The position numbers were made by a program, and so were the translations under genes. A DNA stretch of 64,000 bases from Streptomyces sp. NBC_01314 (GTDB taxonomy: Bacteria; Actinomycetota; Actinomycetes; Streptomycetales; Streptomycetaceae). Each line of letters starts with the position of its first letter. Position 1 is the stretch's first letter. Under the pieces are notes generated by a model. The model saw nothing but the letters and a program-made list of their open reading frames with translations. It searched no databases and was not told the origin of the DNA. Positions 33,099 through 43,152 of this stretch are shown here, piece after piece. The stretch is from NCBI RefSeq assembly GCF_041435215.1, contig NZ_CP108394.1:3472001-3536000 (forward strand), given 5' to 3'.

Positions 33099-33860
33099 TC
33101 AGGCCCGGCTTCCCTGATCACCCACGAGAGTGCCGATCTTCTCACCCTTGACGGCCCGCGCGATATTGCCCGCCTTGAGAAGCTCGAACACGAGGATCGG
33201 GAGCTTGTTGTCGCGGCAGAGCGTGATCGCGGTGGCGTCGGCGACCTTCAGCTCACGGGTGATGACCTCGCCGTAGCCGAGGGAGTCGAACTTGACCGCG
33301 TCCGGGTTGGTCTTGGGGTCGGAGTCGTAGACCCCGTCCACGCCGTTCTTGCCCATCAGCAGCGCCTCGGCGTCGATCTCCAGAGCGCGCTGGGCGGCGG
33401 TGGTGTCGGTGGAGAAGTACGGCATGCCCATACCGGCGCCGAAGATGACCACACGCCCCTTCTCCAGGTGACGCACGGCGCGCAGCGGGATGTACGGCTC
33501 GGCGACCTGGCCCATGGTGATGGCGGTCTGGACGCGGCTGTCGATGCCCTCCTTCTCCAGGAAGTCCTGGAGGGCGAGGCAGTTCATGACCGTGCCGAGC
33601 ATGCCCATGTAGTCGGAGCGCGCCCGGTCCATGCCGCGCTGCTGGAGTTCCGCGCCGCGGAAGAAGTTGCCGCCGCCGATGACGACCGCGATCTCCGCTC
33701 CGTCGCGTACGACGGCCGCGATCTCCCGGGCGATGGCGTGCACCACGTCCGGGTCGACGCCGAGGCCACCGCCCCCGGAGAACGCCTCTCCGGACAGCTT
33801 CAGCATGAACCGGCCGCGTTCCGCTTTGCTTTCGTCGCTCTTCTCGGGCTTGGTGGTCAT
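33099..33860 (-). CDS. pyrH: Uridylate kinase (UMP kinase)
   Basis: The 253-residue amino-acid-kinase-fold enzyme has [32 protein letters not shown] and [15 protein letters not shown] motifs and phosphorylates UMP to UDP. ATG 33860 begins the family N-terminus, with GAGG about ten bases upstream. The order rpsB-tsf-pyrH-frr-cdsA on the minus strand is the conserved bacterial arrangement. Confidence 0.95.
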   Translation of the reverse strand: MTTKPEKSDESKAERGRFMLKLSGEAFSGGGGLGVDPDVVHAIAREIAAVVRDGAEIAVVIGGGNFFRGAELQQRGMDRARSDYMGMLGTVMNCLALQDFLEKEGIDSRVQTAITMGQVAEPYIPLRAVRHLEKGRVVIFGAGMGMPYFSTDTTAAQRALEIDAEALLMGKNGVDGVYDSDPKTNPDAVKFDSLGYGEVITRELKVADATAITLCRDNKLPILVFELLKAGNIARAVKGEKIGTLVGDQGSRA

Positions 33861-33896
33861 GGAGATTCGCCTCTTTACCTGTCGCACATACGAAGA

Positions 33897-33946
33897 AGGC
33901 CACTGCCGGTGGGGTGGTGTTCGCATCCCATGCGCGGCAATGGCCT
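33897..33946 (-). terminator. Hairpin between tsf and pyrH
   Basis: AGGCCACTGCCG (33897-33908) and CGGCAATGGCCT (33935-33946) pair over 11 of 12 positions with a 26-base loop. It lies in the 195-base gap between tsf and pyrH and may be an attenuator or processing site that separates translation genes from pyrH. Confidence 0.5.
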
Positions 33947-34055
33947 CCTCGTCAGATCCGCTGTCGTCCGTCACGCGTCACGCGCGCACGTGGCGTGCGT
34001 ACGCGAACGACTGCACTCGACCCTATCGGGGCCGGGCGCCCGTCGCGTAACGGAC

Positions 34056-34892
34056 TCAGATGCCGACCTTGATGCGCGTGAAGCGCTTCAGGGTGACACC
34101 GGCCTCGTCCAGGACCTTCTGGACGGACTTCTTGTTGTCCAGCGCGTACGGCTGGCCGAGCAGCGTGGCGTCCTTGAAGAAGCCGTTGAGGCGACCCTCG
34201 ACGATCTTCGGCAGGGCGGCCTCGGGCTTGCCCTCGGCGCGGGTGGTCTCCTCGGCGACGCGACGCTCGGACTCGACGACGTCGGCCGGCACGTCCTCCT
34301 TGGCGAGGTACTTCGGCGCGAAGGCGGCGATGTGCTGGGCGATGCCCTTGGCCACGGCGGCGTCGGCCTTGTCCAGCTCGACCAGGACACCGATCTGCGG
34401 GGGCAGGTCGGGCATGGTGCGGTGCATGTAGGAGAAGACGAAACCGTCGGCGTACTGCGCGAAGCGGTCGAGGACGATCTTCTCGCCGAGGTTGGCGTTG
34501 GCCTCGTCCACGTACGCCTGGACCGTCTTGCCGGCCTCGATCTCGGAGGCGAGCAGGGCCTCGAGGTCGGCCGGGGAGCTCTTGGCGACGTGCTCGGCGA
34601 TCGCGGCGGCGGCGGCCTGGAACCTCTCGCCCTTGGCGACGAAGTCCGTCTCGCACTTCAGCTCGACGAGGACACCGGAGGTGTTGTCGTCGGCGATGAG
34701 GGAGACCACGGCGCCGTTCTCGGCGGAGCGGCCCTCGCGCTTGGCGACGCCCTTCTGGCCCTTGATGCGCAGGGCCTCGACGGCCTTGTCCACGCTGCCC
34801 TCGGCCTCGTCCAGGGCCTTCTTGCAGTCCATCATGCCGGCGCCGGTGAGCTCACGGAGCTTCTTGACGTCGGCGGCGGTGTAGTTCGCCAT
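34056..34892 (-). CDS. tsf: Translation elongation factor Ts
   Basis: The 278-residue protein starts with the EF-Ts UBA-type domain (AADVKKLRELTGAGMMDCKKAL) and contains the family core MHRTMPDLPPQIGVLVELD. It exchanges GDP for GTP on EF-Tu. It follows rpsB after about 160 bases that contain a hairpin, so tsf may be expressed at a lower or separately tuned level. Confidence 0.95.
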   Translation of the reverse strand: MANYTAADVKKLRELTGAGMMDCKKALDEAEGSVDKAVEALRIKGQKGVAKREGRSAENGAVVSLIADDNTSGVLVELKCETDFVAKGERFQAAAAAIAEHVAKSSPADLEALLASEIEAGKTVQAYVDEANANLGEKIVLDRFAQYADGFVFSYMHRTMPDLPPQIGVLVELDKADAAVAKGIAQHIAAFAPKYLAKEDVPADVVESERRVAEETTRAEGKPEAALPKIVEGRLNGFFKDATLLGQPYALDNKKSVQKVLDEAGVTLKRFTRIKVGI

Positions 34893-34990
34893 GATCTGTG
34901 AATCTCTTCTCGGAGTTCGAAGTCTCGAAGTCGGCGTCCGCCGCCGCTCATCGGGCGGGCGCCCGCCGAAGATCTACGGGCTGTGGGTGA

Positions 34991-35023
34991 ACGGCGGGTG
35001 GCGCGCTCGGCGCCACCCGCCGT
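34991..35023 (-). terminator. Hairpin between rpsB and tsf
   Basis: ACGGCGGGTGGCGC (34991-35004) pairs perfectly with its complement (35010-35023) around a five-base loop. It starts 28 bases after the rpsB stop. A partial terminator or an mRNA 3'-end stabiliser would fit the known unequal expression of rpsB and tsf in bacteria. Confidence 0.7.
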
Positions 35024-35051
35024 CATGTCGACAGCGCTACGACCGTGAAGG

Positions 35052-36008
35052 TCAGGCCTGCTCGGCGTCCGCGGCCGGAGCCTCAGCGGCGGCCGGGGCC
35101 TCCTCGGCGGCCGGAGCCTCAGCGGCGGGAGCCTCGGCAGCGGCCTCGGCCGGAGCCTCAGCCTCAGCCTCAGCCTCGGCGGGGGCCTCGGCGGCAGCCG
35201 GAGCCTCCTCGGCGGCCGGAGCCTCGTCGGCCTTCTTCTCACCCTCGAGCAGGTCGCGCTCCCACGCGGCCAGCGGCTCGCCCGCGGCCTTGTCGCCCTT
35301 GCCCTCGGTGGCGACCCGGGAGCGGGAGATGAGGCCCTCGGCGACCGCGTCCGCGATCACACGGGTGAGCAGCGTGACGGAGCGGATCGCGTCGTCGTTG
35401 CCCGGGATCTTGTAGTCGACCTCGTCGGGGTCGCAGTTGGTGTCGAGGATCGCGACGACCGGAATGTTGAGCTTCCGGGCCTCACCGACCGCGATGTGCT
35501 CCTTCTTGGTGTCCACGATCCAGACGGCGCTGGGCACCTTGGACATCTCGCGGATACCACCGAGGGTCTTCTCCAGCTTGGCCTTCTCGCGCGAGAGCAC
35601 GAGAAGCTCCTTCTTGGTGAGACCCGACGCGGCGACGTCCTCGAAGTCGATCTGCTCGAGCTCCTTGAGGCGCTGCAGACGCTTGTAGACGGTCGAGAAG
35701 TTGGTGAGCATGCCGCCCAGCCAGCGCTGGTTGACGTAGGGCATGCCGACGCGGGTCGCCTGCTCGGCGATCGCCTCCTGCGCCTGCTTCTTCGTGCCGA
35801 CGAACATGACCGTGCCGCCGTGGGCGACGGTCTCCTTGACGAACTCGTAGGCGCGGTCGATGTACGACAGCGACTGGAGCAGGTCGATGATGTAGATGCC
35901 GTTGCGCTCCGTGAAGATGAAGCGCTTCATCTTCGGGTTCCAACGACGGGTCTGGTGACCGAAGTGGACGCCGCTTTCCAGCAGCTCCCGCATCGTGACG
36001 ACGGCCAT
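35052..36008 (-). CDS. rpsB: 30S ribosomal protein S2
   Basis: The 318-residue S2 protein has [22 protein letters not shown] at its start (quoted in part: [15 protein letters not shown]) and the core [19 protein letters not shown] 36008 has AAGGAG eight bases upstream. The last 60 residues are an Ala/Glu/Pro low-complexity tail (repeats such as [11 protein letters not shown]), absent from E. coli S2 (about 240 residues) but common in actinobacteria. The tail is acidic and probably disordered on the ribosome surface. Confidence 0.95.
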   Translation of the reverse strand: MAVVTMRELLESGVHFGHQTRRWNPKMKRFIFTERNGIYIIDLLQSLSYIDRAYEFVKETVAHGGTVMFVGTKKQAQEAIAEQATRVGMPYVNQRWLGGMLTNFSTVYKRLQRLKELEQIDFEDVAASGLTKKELLVLSREKAKLEKTLGGIREMSKVPSAVWIVDTKKEHIAVGEARKLNIPVVAILDTNCDPDEVDYKIPGNDDAIRSVTLLTRVIADAVAEGLISRSRVATEGKGDKAAGEPLAAWERDLLEGEKKADEAPAAEEAPAAAEAPAEAEAEAEAPAEAAAEAPAAEAPAAEEAPAAAEAPAADAEQA

Positions 36009-36281
36009 GGCCGTTCTCCTTGATTTTCTCGGTTGTGCCGCGGGAACCGGACGGCTCCCGCGCCTGACGCCCGCGATGCGCCGTTGCCACGAAGGACCGA
36101 GGGGCGCTGATACGGACCACAGACGGGCCTCGTACCGGGGCGTGCGAAGTCGACCCGGTGACCCGGATCGCCACCAGAAGTGTACGGGACCCACGGGGCC
36201 CCGGGTGACGCCGATATCCACAACCGGCGAGTACTCCACAGATCCCGGCCATGATCGCCCGGTTCACGGAACGCTTGTCCC

Positions 36282-36899
36282 ATGTCTCACGAGATGTCCC
36301 ACGAGTGGGCGAAGCGAACGATCCGACGGCGTATGGGTGCATGGACGGCCCTGCTGCTGTGCCTGGCGTCGACACTCCTGGTCACGGCCTGGACGACGGC
36401 GCCACGCGCGGTACCACGCGCGGCACCGGGACCACCGACCCCCGAGGAGTCCGTCCCTGCCCTGGGCCGCTCCTGGCCCGTGGGTCTGCGCCCCCTGGTG
36501 GTCCGCGCCTGGGAGCCACCGCCCACCCCCTACGCCCGGGGTCACCGGGGCGTCGACCTGTCCGCCCCGGCCGGGTCCCCGGTACGCGCGGCGGCAGCGG
36601 GCCGCGTCTCCTTCGCGGGCCGGGTGGCGGGCCGCGGAGTCGTCACTGTCGAACTGACCGGCACCGGCGACCCACCCCTGCGCACGACCTACGAACCGGT
36701 CCGGACTTCAGTGCACAAGGGCAACGAGGTAACCGCGGGCACCCTCCTGGGCACCCTGGAGGCAGCCCCCTCCCACTGCCCGACAGCCTGCCTCCACTGG
36801 GGCCTGCGCAGAGGGGAGGCCTACCTGGACCCGCTTTCGCTGCTGCCACCGTGGCTGCTCCGGAGGGGCCCGTCCCGCCTACTGCCGGTGCCCGCGTAG
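36282..36899 (+). CDS. M23-family peptidase-like secreted protein, catalytic His replaced
   Basis: The 205-residue protein has a basic start and one hydrophobic segment (about 19-38), so it is exported or membrane-anchored, then a LytM/M23 domain (about 75-190). The first zinc motif HRGVD (His88, Asp92) is intact. The second motif, normally H-x-H, reads CLHWG: the zinc ligand His172 is present but the catalytic His is Cys170. This suggests a non-catalytic peptidoglycan-binding or regulator role, as in degenerate LytM factors. ATG 36282 is one of two nearby ATGs. It is divergent from rpsB. Confidence 0.8.
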   Translation: MSHEMSHEWAKRTIRRRMGAWTALLLCLASTLLVTAWTTAPRAVPRAAPGPPTPEESVPALGRSWPVGLRPLVVRAWEPPPTPYARGHRGVDLSAPAGSPVRAAAAGRVSFAGRVAGRGVVTVELTGTGDPPLRTTYEPVRTSVHKGNEVTAGTLLGTLEAAPSHCPTACLHWGLRRGEAYLDPLSLLPPWLLRRGPSRLLPVPA

Positions 36900-36971
36900 G
36901 CGTAGCGCCCAAGCGCCGGAGAGCCAACCCGGCCCCGCCCGGCCCCTGCGGCGGGTGCCGGCCGCCGGAAC

Positions 36972-37553
36972 TCAGCCCCGCACGCCCCGCAACGCCATGG
37001 CCACTGCCGCCTCGGTGATCGCGGTGGGATCCTCGGCGACCCCCAGCTCGATACGCCGCGCAGCCGCGTCCACGACCCCCTGCAAGAGCATCGCGGCCAA
37101 CCGTGGCTCCCCCTGCCCCAGCGCCGCGAGCGCCTCCACGATCATCGCGACAAGCCCGCCGTGCGCCGCCCGGATCTTCTCTCGCGCCCCGTCGTCCAGC
37201 TCACCCGCCGAGATCGCCACCACGGCCCGGTGCCGCCGGTCCCCGACCAGCTCCAACTGCTTGCGGACGTACGCCTCGACCTTGCCCTCGTGCGACGCGA
37301 CCGCGGCCATCGCCGCCTCGACCTCCGCCGCCCAGACAGGGAAATCGACCTCGCACAGCTCCTCGACCACGGCGGCCCGCGACCGGAAGTACTCGTACAC
37401 GGACGACCGCGCCAGTCCCGTACGCTCGGCGAGCGCGGGGAACGTCAACGCCTCCGTCCCACCCTCGGACAGCAGCGACCGTGCCGCGTCCAGCAGGGCG
37501 GCTCGCTGCATCGACCGGTGCTCGGCCACGGAGGCCGCTCGAATCCTTGGCAC
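36972..37553 (-). CDS. TetR family transcriptional regulator
   Basis: The 193-residue protein has an N-terminal helix-turn-helix (about 17-62, with FPALAERTGLARSSVYEYF) and an all-helical ligand domain. TetR proteins bind palindromes as dimers and are released by small hydrophobic ligands. GTG 37553 follows GAGTGG; the open frame upstream only translates the GGTCGG repeat. It is convergent with the M23 gene and lies downstream of whiG. Its target is not evident; the upstream stretch GTAGAGTGGTTGAC might hold an autoregulatory site. Confidence 0.82.
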   Translation of the reverse strand: MPRIRAASVAEHRSMQRAALLDAARSLLSEGGTEALTFPALAERTGLARSSVYEYFRSRAAVVEELCEVDFPVWAAEVEAAMAAVASHEGKVEAYVRKQLELVGDRRHRAVVAISAGELDDGAREKIRAAHGGLVAMIVEALAALGQGEPRLAAMLLQGVVDAAARRIELGVAEDPTAITEAAVAMALRGVRG

Positions 37554-37669
37554 GTCAACCACTCTACAAACGGACCGCCACCCACGGGAGTGCCTCCCCC
37601 GTGCCGGCCCCGACGAAAGCCCCACCGACGCCGCCGAAGCCCGACCCCCGCGCCACATCCGGTCAGGTC

Positions 37670-37740
37670 GGCAGGGGTCGGACGGGTCGGGTCGGACGGG
37701 TCGGGTCGGACGGGTCGGGTCGGACGGGTCGGACGGGCGA
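37670..37740. repeat. GGTCGG/ACGGGTCGG tandem array
   Basis: Four to five copies of a 15-base unit GGTCGGACGGGTCGG, built from five-base GGTCG/GGACG steps, fill the gap between the TetR gene and whiG. The G-rich strand has many closely spaced GGG/GG runs. It is not coding in any supported gene. Confidence 0.85.
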
Positions 37741-37771
37741 ACCGGATCGGACCGGACCGGGCCGCACCGGG

Positions 37772-38608
37772 TCAACGACCGAAGCTCGCCAGCTTCGCCC
37801 GCAGCTGCAGCACCGACTTCGTGTGGATCTGACTCACCCGGCTCTCGGTGACCCCCAGCACGTTCCCGATCTCCGCGAGGGTGAGCCCCTCGTAGTAGTA
37901 CAGCGTGACGACGGTCTTCTCCCGCTCGGGCAATGTGTTGATGGCCCGCGCCAGGAAGCGGCGCAGCTCCCGGTCCTCGGCGACCTCGACCGGGTTGTCC
38001 GCGGCGGTGTCCTCCAGCGTGTCCATCAGGCTGAGGCGGTCACCGCCCTCTCCCCCGACATGCAGCAGCTCCTCCAGCGCCACCACGTTGGCCAGCGACA
38101 ACTGACTGAAGACCGAGTGGAGTTCATCGACCGCGATACCCATTTCGGCAGCCACCTCGCCCTCGCTCGGGGTGCGTCTGAGCCGCGACTCCAGGGTGGC
38201 GTAGGCCCGCTCCACGTTGCGCGCCTTCTGCCGCACCGACCGGGGGATCCAGTCCAGCGCACGCAGTTCGTCGATCATGGCGCCCCGGATCCGGGTGATC
38301 GCGTAGGTCTCGAACTTGATCTCCCGGTCGATGTCGAACTTCTCGATCGCGTCGATGAGCCCGAAAACTCCGGAGGAGACGAAGTCGGCCTGTTCGACGT
38401 TGGCCGGCAGCCCGACGCTCACCCGGCCCGCGACGTACTTCACCAGCGGTGAGTAGTGCAGGATCAACTGCTCGCGCAGCCGTTCGTCGCCGGTCGTCTT
38501 GTACGTCCGCCACAGCTCGTCGAGTGTCGAGGGGGCTGGCGGGCGCACGGTGCCGCGAGTGGCGGAGGATACCGCCGCCCGGTCAGACCCGGAGGTGTGC
38601 TGGGGCAT
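37772..38608 (-). CDS. whiG: RNA polymerase sigma factor WhiG
   Basis: The 278-residue FliA-type sigma factor has regions 2 (about 30-100, [19 protein letters not shown]), 3 and 4 (about 215-270, [21 protein letters not shown]). In Streptomyces, WhiG commits aerial hyphae to sporulation and is held inactive by the anti-sigma factor RsiG with cyclic di-GMP (established knowledge). ATG 38608 has AAGG six bases upstream. Length is typical (about 280). It is flanked by dprA and the repeat array rather than a flagellar operon, as expected for a non-motile organism. Confidence 0.93.
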   Translation of the reverse strand: MPQHTSGSDRAAVSSATRGTVRPPAPSTLDELWRTYKTTGDERLREQLILHYSPLVKYVAGRVSVGLPANVEQADFVSSGVFGLIDAIEKFDIDREIKFETYAITRIRGAMIDELRALDWIPRSVRQKARNVERAYATLESRLRRTPSEGEVAAEMGIAVDELHSVFSQLSLANVVALEELLHVGGEGGDRLSLMDTLEDTAADNPVEVAEDRELRRFLARAINTLPEREKTVVTLYYYEGLTLAEIGNVLGVTESRVSQIHTKSVLQLRAKLASFGR

Positions 38609-38880
38609 TCGTCGCCTTGTGCCGTTCTGCTGTGAGCTGTGGGTGCCTGGGTGAGCTGTCGGTCCGATGTCGAGTTTCCTGTCCTGAGTCGGAACCATTG
38701 TGAGCGTAGCGTGACTGAAGAGTCGCAGTGTGCGAAGGGCGGGGGATCGCCGGTACGCAGATACGTTCCGCTGGACGCCCCGCGGGGTCACCGTGATCGC
38801 GCTGTGCGACCGGGCCGGGACGCCAACTGCCGGAAACCGCAAGGCTGTCGGCGTTCCCCCGGACGGCCGAACACGCTCGG

Positions 38881-40041
38881 TCAACTTCGCCTCCGATCCG
38901 GAGAGACGGAGATCATCGCCTGGCGTGTCAACTTCCAACAGTCGCCGTGTCGTTCGACGTATCCGAGTGCGCGGAGTTCGTACAGTCTCCCGACCGCGTC
39001 GTCGACGGTCGTGCCCGCGCCCCGGGCGACCTCGTCGGCGGCCGCGGCCCCCCGCCCCGGCAGCGCGGCGAGAACCTGCCGCGCGCCGGGTTCCAGCAGA
39101 TCACGGGGGAGCACGGGCCCCCGCCGGTCGGGCGCCAGCTCTCCCATGTCACCCACCAGCTCGATGACTTCGGCGGCGTCGGACACGAGCACGGCGTCGT
39201 CCCGGAGCAGTTCGTGCACGCCGGCCGAGAGGGCCGAGGTCGCGGGCCCCGGCACGCCCATCGTGAACCGGCCCAGCCGCTGCGCCGCCCGCGCCGTGAC
39301 GAGCGCGCCGCTGCGGTAGGCCGCCTCCACTACGACGGTCCCTCTGGTGAGCGCGGCGATCACCCGGTTCCGCAGAATGAACCGGCTCGGCGTCGGGTGC
39401 TCCCCCGGCGGCAACTCCCCCACCACCAGACCCTGTTCGGCGATCCTGCTGATCAGCTGCACATGCCCCCTGGGGTAGGGCCGGTCCACCCCGCAGGCGA
39501 GCACGGCGACGGTCGCCCCACCGACCCCCAGCACCCCTCGATGCGCGGCCCCGTCCACGCCGTACGCACCGCCGGACACCACCACCCACCCCCGCTCGGC
39601 CAGCCCCGCCCCCAGCACGGCCGCCATATGGGCCCCGTACTCCGTACAGGCCCGCGCCCCCACCACGGCCACCGACCGCAACGCCCACATCCGGACATTG
39701 GCCTTCCCTCGCACCCACAACCCCACGGGCCGCCCGTCGCCGAGATCATCGAGCTGCCCGGGCCACTCGGCGTCCCCGGGCACGAGGAACCGGACCCCGG
39801 CCTCCCGGGCTTGGGCCAGGTCCCCTCCGGGGTCGGCGCGGCCGGAGCGGGCGCACAGTCCCGCCCACCGTTTCCCCGAGGCCTCCGGCAGCGGCCGCCC
39901 CCCGCAGGAGAGCCTCCGCACCAGTTCCCGGGCCCCGAACTCCCTCAGCCACCGCCCACCCAGTTCGTCCCCGGGTTCGAGGACACGGGCCAGGAACGCC
40001 CGGTCGAGCCGCTCGGCATCCGGCGCCCCGCCGCCGGTCAT
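38881..40041 (-). CDS. dprA: DNA-processing protein DprA
   Basis: The 386-residue protein has the DprA Rossmann-like core (about 115-310, with [27 protein letters not shown] and [12 protein letters not shown]) and a C-terminal winged helix (about 315-375). It loads RecA on single-stranded DNA in transformation; its role in Streptomyces is unclear. ATG 40041 is 34 bases after the ComM-like gene. The internal helices and winged helix are complete, so it is not degraded. Confidence 0.92.
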   Translation of the reverse strand: MTGGGAPDAERLDRAFLARVLEPGDELGGRWLREFGARELVRRLSCGGRPLPEASGKRWAGLCARSGRADPGGDLAQAREAGVRFLVPGDAEWPGQLDDLGDGRPVGLWVRGKANVRMWALRSVAVVGARACTEYGAHMAAVLGAGLAERGWVVVSGGAYGVDGAAHRGVLGVGGATVAVLACGVDRPYPRGHVQLISRIAEQGLVVGELPPGEHPTPSRFILRNRVIAALTRGTVVVEAAYRSGALVTARAAQRLGRFTMGVPGPATSALSAGVHELLRDDAVLVSDAAEVIELVGDMGELAPDRRGPVLPRDLLEPGARQVLAALPGRGAAAADEVARGAGTTVDDAVGRLYELRALGYVERHGDCWKLTRQAMISVSPDRRRS

Positions 40042-40075
40042 GGCTCACCCTCCGATGAACCCCGGCCCCCGGACC

Positions 40076-41698
40076 TCATGTCAGGGCCCCGATCGCCATC
40101 GGCGCCCCGCGTGGAACTCCGGTGCGCAGTTGCAGGGCCAGGTTGACGTCCGTCGCGTCCGGGCGGTCGTGGCCGACGAGGTCGGCGATGGTCCAGGCGA
40201 CCCGCAGCACCCGGTCCAGGCCGCGCGCGGTCAGCGCTCCCCGCTCCAGGCAGCGCTCGGCGTCGTCCATCGCACCCGGGGTCGCGTGCCACCGGCTGCG
40301 CAGTTCGCGCCCCGGCACCTCGCTGTTCGTCCGCCAGGGTGTGCCGAGCAGACGTGCGGCCGCCCGTTCCCTGGCCGCGCGCACCCGCTCGGCCACCGTC
40401 GCGGTGGACTCGCCACGGGCCCCGGGCTGCGTGAGTTCGGACCGGGTGATCCGGTCGACCTCGACCCGCAGGTCGACCCGGTCCAGCAGCGGCCCGGAGA
40501 GCCGGGCCTGGTAGCGGCGGATCGAGGCGGGCGGACACTCACACAGGTCGTCCGTCCGCGAGAAGCGACCGCAGGGACAGGGATTCGCGGCGAGCACCAT
40601 CAGGAACTTCGCCGGGAACCGCACCACTCCCGCGCTGCGCGCGATCACGACGTGCCCCGCCTCCAGCGGCTGCCGCAGGGCGTCCAGGGCCTGGCCGCTG
40701 AACTCGGGGGTCTCATCGAGGAAGAGCACACCACGATGGGCGAGAGAGACCGCGCCGGGCCGTGCGATGCCCTGGCCGCCACCCACGAGGGCCTGCATCG
40801 TGGCCGAGTGGTGAGGAGCGCAGTAGGGCGCCACGTCGACCAGTGGTTTGCCCACCGGCAGCAGACCGGCGATCGAGTGGACCGCCGTGACCTCCAGCGA
40901 CTCCTCCCTGACCAGCTTCGGCAGGACGGCCGGCAGCCGCTCGGCGAGCATGGTCTTGCCCGCACCCGGCGGCCCTTCCAGGAAGAGGTGGTGTCCGCCG
41001 GCCGCCGCGACCTCCACGGCGGTCCGGGCCGCCCGCTGACCGACGACATCCGCGAGATCGTGGCCCAGGTCCTGCTGCGCGGCTCCCGTGGTGTGCATCC
41101 CGGTGGCCGCCCCCGTGCCCGGTAGCCGGAGCCCCGCCATCAAAGGGTCCGGGCGGCCCTCGTCGGGCTCCTCGTCCGGCACGGGTTCATCCGCGAGGAC
41201 GGCGATCAGCTGCCGCAGGGTGCGCACGCCCAGTACCGAGACGCCGGGCACCAGCGAGGCCTCCGCGGCAGCGCACTCCGGCACCACCACTTGCTCGTAT
41301 CCGGCCTCGGCGGCGGCCAGCACAGCGGGCAGGATGCCCCGGACCGGCCGGACCCGCCCGTCGAGTCCCAGCTCTCCGACCATCACGATGTCGGTGAGCA
41401 CCCGCGGATCGATCCGCTCGGAGGCCCCCAGGATCGCGCAGGCGACCGCCAGGTCGAAGCCGCTGCCGGCCTTCGGGACCGAGGCGGGGCTGAGCCCCAC
41501 CGTCAGCTTCTTCTGCGGCCACTCGGCGCCCGAGTTGACCACCGCCGCCCTGACCCGGTCCTTGCTCTCCGTCAAGCTCTTGTCCGGTAGTCCCACCAGT
41601 GTGAAGGCCGCCACCCCCGGTTCCAGGTCTGCCTGGACCTCGACGACGACGCCCTCGACCCCTACGAGGGCCACGGAGCATGTGCGGGCGAACCCCAT
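40076..41698 (-). CDS. comM: YifB/ComM family AAA ATPase (Mg-chelatase-like)
   Basis: The 540-residue protein has an N-terminal Lon-protease-like domain (about 1-170), then an AAA module with Walker A GPPGAGKT (about 246-253), Walker B-type LFLDETPEF and a C-terminal Mg-chelatase-type helical lid. ComM is a hexameric branch-migration helicase that acts during natural transformation in other bacteria. Its ATG overlaps the yraN stop by one base (TGATG), forming a yraN-comM-dprA operon, which is widely conserved. Confidence 0.9.
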   Translation of the reverse strand: MGFARTCSVALVGVEGVVVEVQADLEPGVAAFTLVGLPDKSLTESKDRVRAAVVNSGAEWPQKKLTVGLSPASVPKAGSGFDLAVACAILGASERIDPRVLTDIVMVGELGLDGRVRPVRGILPAVLAAAEAGYEQVVVPECAAAEASLVPGVSVLGVRTLRQLIAVLADEPVPDEEPDEGRPDPLMAGLRLPGTGAATGMHTTGAAQQDLGHDLADVVGQRAARTAVEVAAAGGHHLFLEGPPGAGKTMLAERLPAVLPKLVREESLEVTAVHSIAGLLPVGKPLVDVAPYCAPHHSATMQALVGGGQGIARPGAVSLAHRGVLFLDETPEFSGQALDALRQPLEAGHVVIARSAGVVRFPAKFLMVLAANPCPCGRFSRTDDLCECPPASIRRYQARLSGPLLDRVDLRVEVDRITRSELTQPGARGESTATVAERVRAARERAAARLLGTPWRTNSEVPGRELRSRWHATPGAMDDAERCLERGALTARGLDRVLRVAWTIADLVGHDRPDATDVNLALQLRTGVPRGAPMAIGALT

Positions 41699-42093
41699 CA
41701 GGCCACCCCCCGCACGTGTTCCACCACGGCAGCGCCGCGGTCGGGGAGGACGACGCCCACGACGTCGATGCGGACGCCGCCCGGTGGACTCCCTCCGTGT
41801 TCCTGGAGCCAGCGTTCGGCGAGGCCACGCAGTCGTTCGGCCTTGGTGGCCGTGACGGCCGCCATCGGATGCTCGAAGAGGCCGGCCCTGCGGGTCTTCA
41901 CCTCGCAGACGACCAGCGCGTCCCCGTCGCGGGCCACGATGTCGATCTCGCCTGTCCTGCCGCTGCGCCAGTTGCGCTCCAGGACCGTCATCCCGGCCTC
42001 GACAAGCCGCCGCGCGGCCAGCTCCTCGCCGTATTTGCCGAGTGCACCTCGTGCGCTGTTGCCTCGTGCGCTGTCGCCTCGTGCCTTGCTCAT
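41698..42093 (-). CDS. YraN family (UPF0102) nuclease-fold protein
   Basis: The 131-residue protein has an endonuclease-like core: [19 protein letters not shown] contains the E/D and E-x-K residues of the PD-(D/E)xK fold. A short N-terminal repeat ([13 protein letters not shown]) comes from a tandem duplication of an Ala-Arg-Gly coding unit. ATG 42093 has GGAGGTG about nine bases upstream. It precedes comM and dprA, so a role in DNA processing is likely, but no activity is established. Confidence 0.88.
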   Translation of the reverse strand: MSKARGDSARGNSARGALGKYGEELAARRLVEAGMTVLERNWRSGRTGEIDIVARDGDALVVCEVKTRRAGLFEHPMAAVTATKAERLRGLAERWLQEHGGSPPGGVRIDVVGVVLPDRGAAVVEHVRGVA

Positions 42094-42271
42094 GTCGGCA
42101 CCACCTCCGGCGCCAACACTGAGGGCGACTCGCCCCACTATTGGATCTTGGTGGACAAGCAGCCGATTGTGGATAACTTCGTCACCCACACGGATGACGA
42201 CCCACGACAGCGCTCACCAGCCCGCAACGCCCCCGGCCGCCCGCCGCCCGACCGCCCACACCCGACCGGCC

Positions 42272-42580
42272 TCAGCTGCCCGGCAGCTCCAGATCGCTCT
42301 TGTTCAGCTCCTCGATGTTCACGTCCTTGAACGTGAGCACCCGCACCTGCTTCACGAACCGAGCCGGCCGGTACATGTCCCACACCCAGGCGTCAGCCAT
42401 CGACACCTCGAAGAACACCTCGCCCTGGACCGAGTGCACCTGCATCTCGTAGTCGTTGGTCAGGTAGAAACGCCGCTCGGTCTCGATCACGTATTTGAAC
42501 AGACCGACGACATCGCGGTACTCCCGGTAGAGCTTCAGCTCCATCTCGGTCTCGTACTTCTCGAGGTCCTCGGCGCTCAT
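42272..42580 (-). CDS. DUF2469 domain-containing protein
   Basis: The 102-residue cytoplasmic protein is entirely the DUF2469 domain, with ETEMELKLYREYRDVV and YRPARFVKQVRVLTFKDVNIEEL blocks that are nearly invariant in actinobacteria. It has no membrane segment or catalytic motif. It sits between a NUDIX gene and yraN on the same strand, possibly in the sipZ transcript. Conservation suggests an essential but undefined role. Confidence 0.9.
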   Translation of the reverse strand: MSAEDLEKYETEMELKLYREYRDVVGLFKYVIETERRFYLTNDYEMQVHSVQGEVFFEVSMADAWVWDMYRPARFVKQVRVLTFKDVNIEELNKSDLELPGS

Positions 42581-42636
42581 GGCATGTTCCCCTTCAGCCG
42601 TGCGATCCCACCATTGTGCGCCAGTCCCGCGAGCCC

Positions 42637-43152
42637 CTAGACAATTTCGGTGTCGAGGACCACGGGTCTGGCCGGGGGACCCTCGTCGAGCAGTGTGCGG
42701 AGCAGTTCGGCGAGTCTGGTCGGGTACACCGTCTCATGCGCCCGGGCCAGTTCCCCGCACGTCCACCAGCGTGCTCCGGCGACGCTGCGTCGTTCCAGCT
42801 CCGTGAGGCCCGCCTCGCCGGGCACCACCTGGCGCGTATCGGTGGTCCGGGCGAGGAAGTACCACTCGTCCTGGTCCCAGCGGCGTCCGGCGAAGGGGAA
42901 GGAGCACATCCGCCGCCAGAGCACGGGACCGAGGTCCACGTCCGTGATCCCCGTCTCCTCCGCGAGTTCCCGCAGGGCGGCCTCCTCACGGGTCTCCGTG
43001 CCCTCCACACCGCCGCCCGGCGTGAACCACCAGTCGTCGGCCGGATCGTCCGGCTCATGCCCGTGCAGCAGCAGAATGCGCTCCCGGGGATCCAGCAGGA
43101 TCACCCGGGCCACCCTGCGCAGCCCGCCCTCGTACGTGTCCTCAGCCGACAA
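42637..43152 (-). CDS. NUDIX hydrolase
   Basis: The roughly 171-residue protein has a full Nudix box (GVEGTETREEAALRELAEET, about residues 47-66). The family hydrolyses nucleoside diphosphates linked to other moieties. The start is uncertain: TTG 43152 has GGAG eight bases upstream and overlaps sipZ by eleven bases; a start at 43224 would overlap by 83 and adds a low-complexity N-terminus. It follows sipZ closely and is probably in its operon. The substrate is unknown. Confidence 0.82.
   Translation of the reverse strand: MSAEDTYEGGLRRVARVILLDPRERILLLHGHEPDDPADDWWFTPGGGVEGTETREEAALRELAEETGITDVDLGPVLWRRMCSFPFAGRRWDQDEWYFLARTTDTRQVVPGEAGLTELERRSVAGARWWTCGELARAHETVYPTRLAELLRTLLDEGPPARPVVLDTEIV

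Noticed and set aside
35052..35230. Ala/Glu/Pro repeats at the rpsB end considered as a separate repeat element
   Set aside because: They are the in-frame C-terminal tail of ribosomal protein S2, as in other actinobacteria.
37670..37740. GGTCGG units considered as a CRISPR array
   Set aside because: Units are contiguous with no variable spacers and no cas genes nearby.
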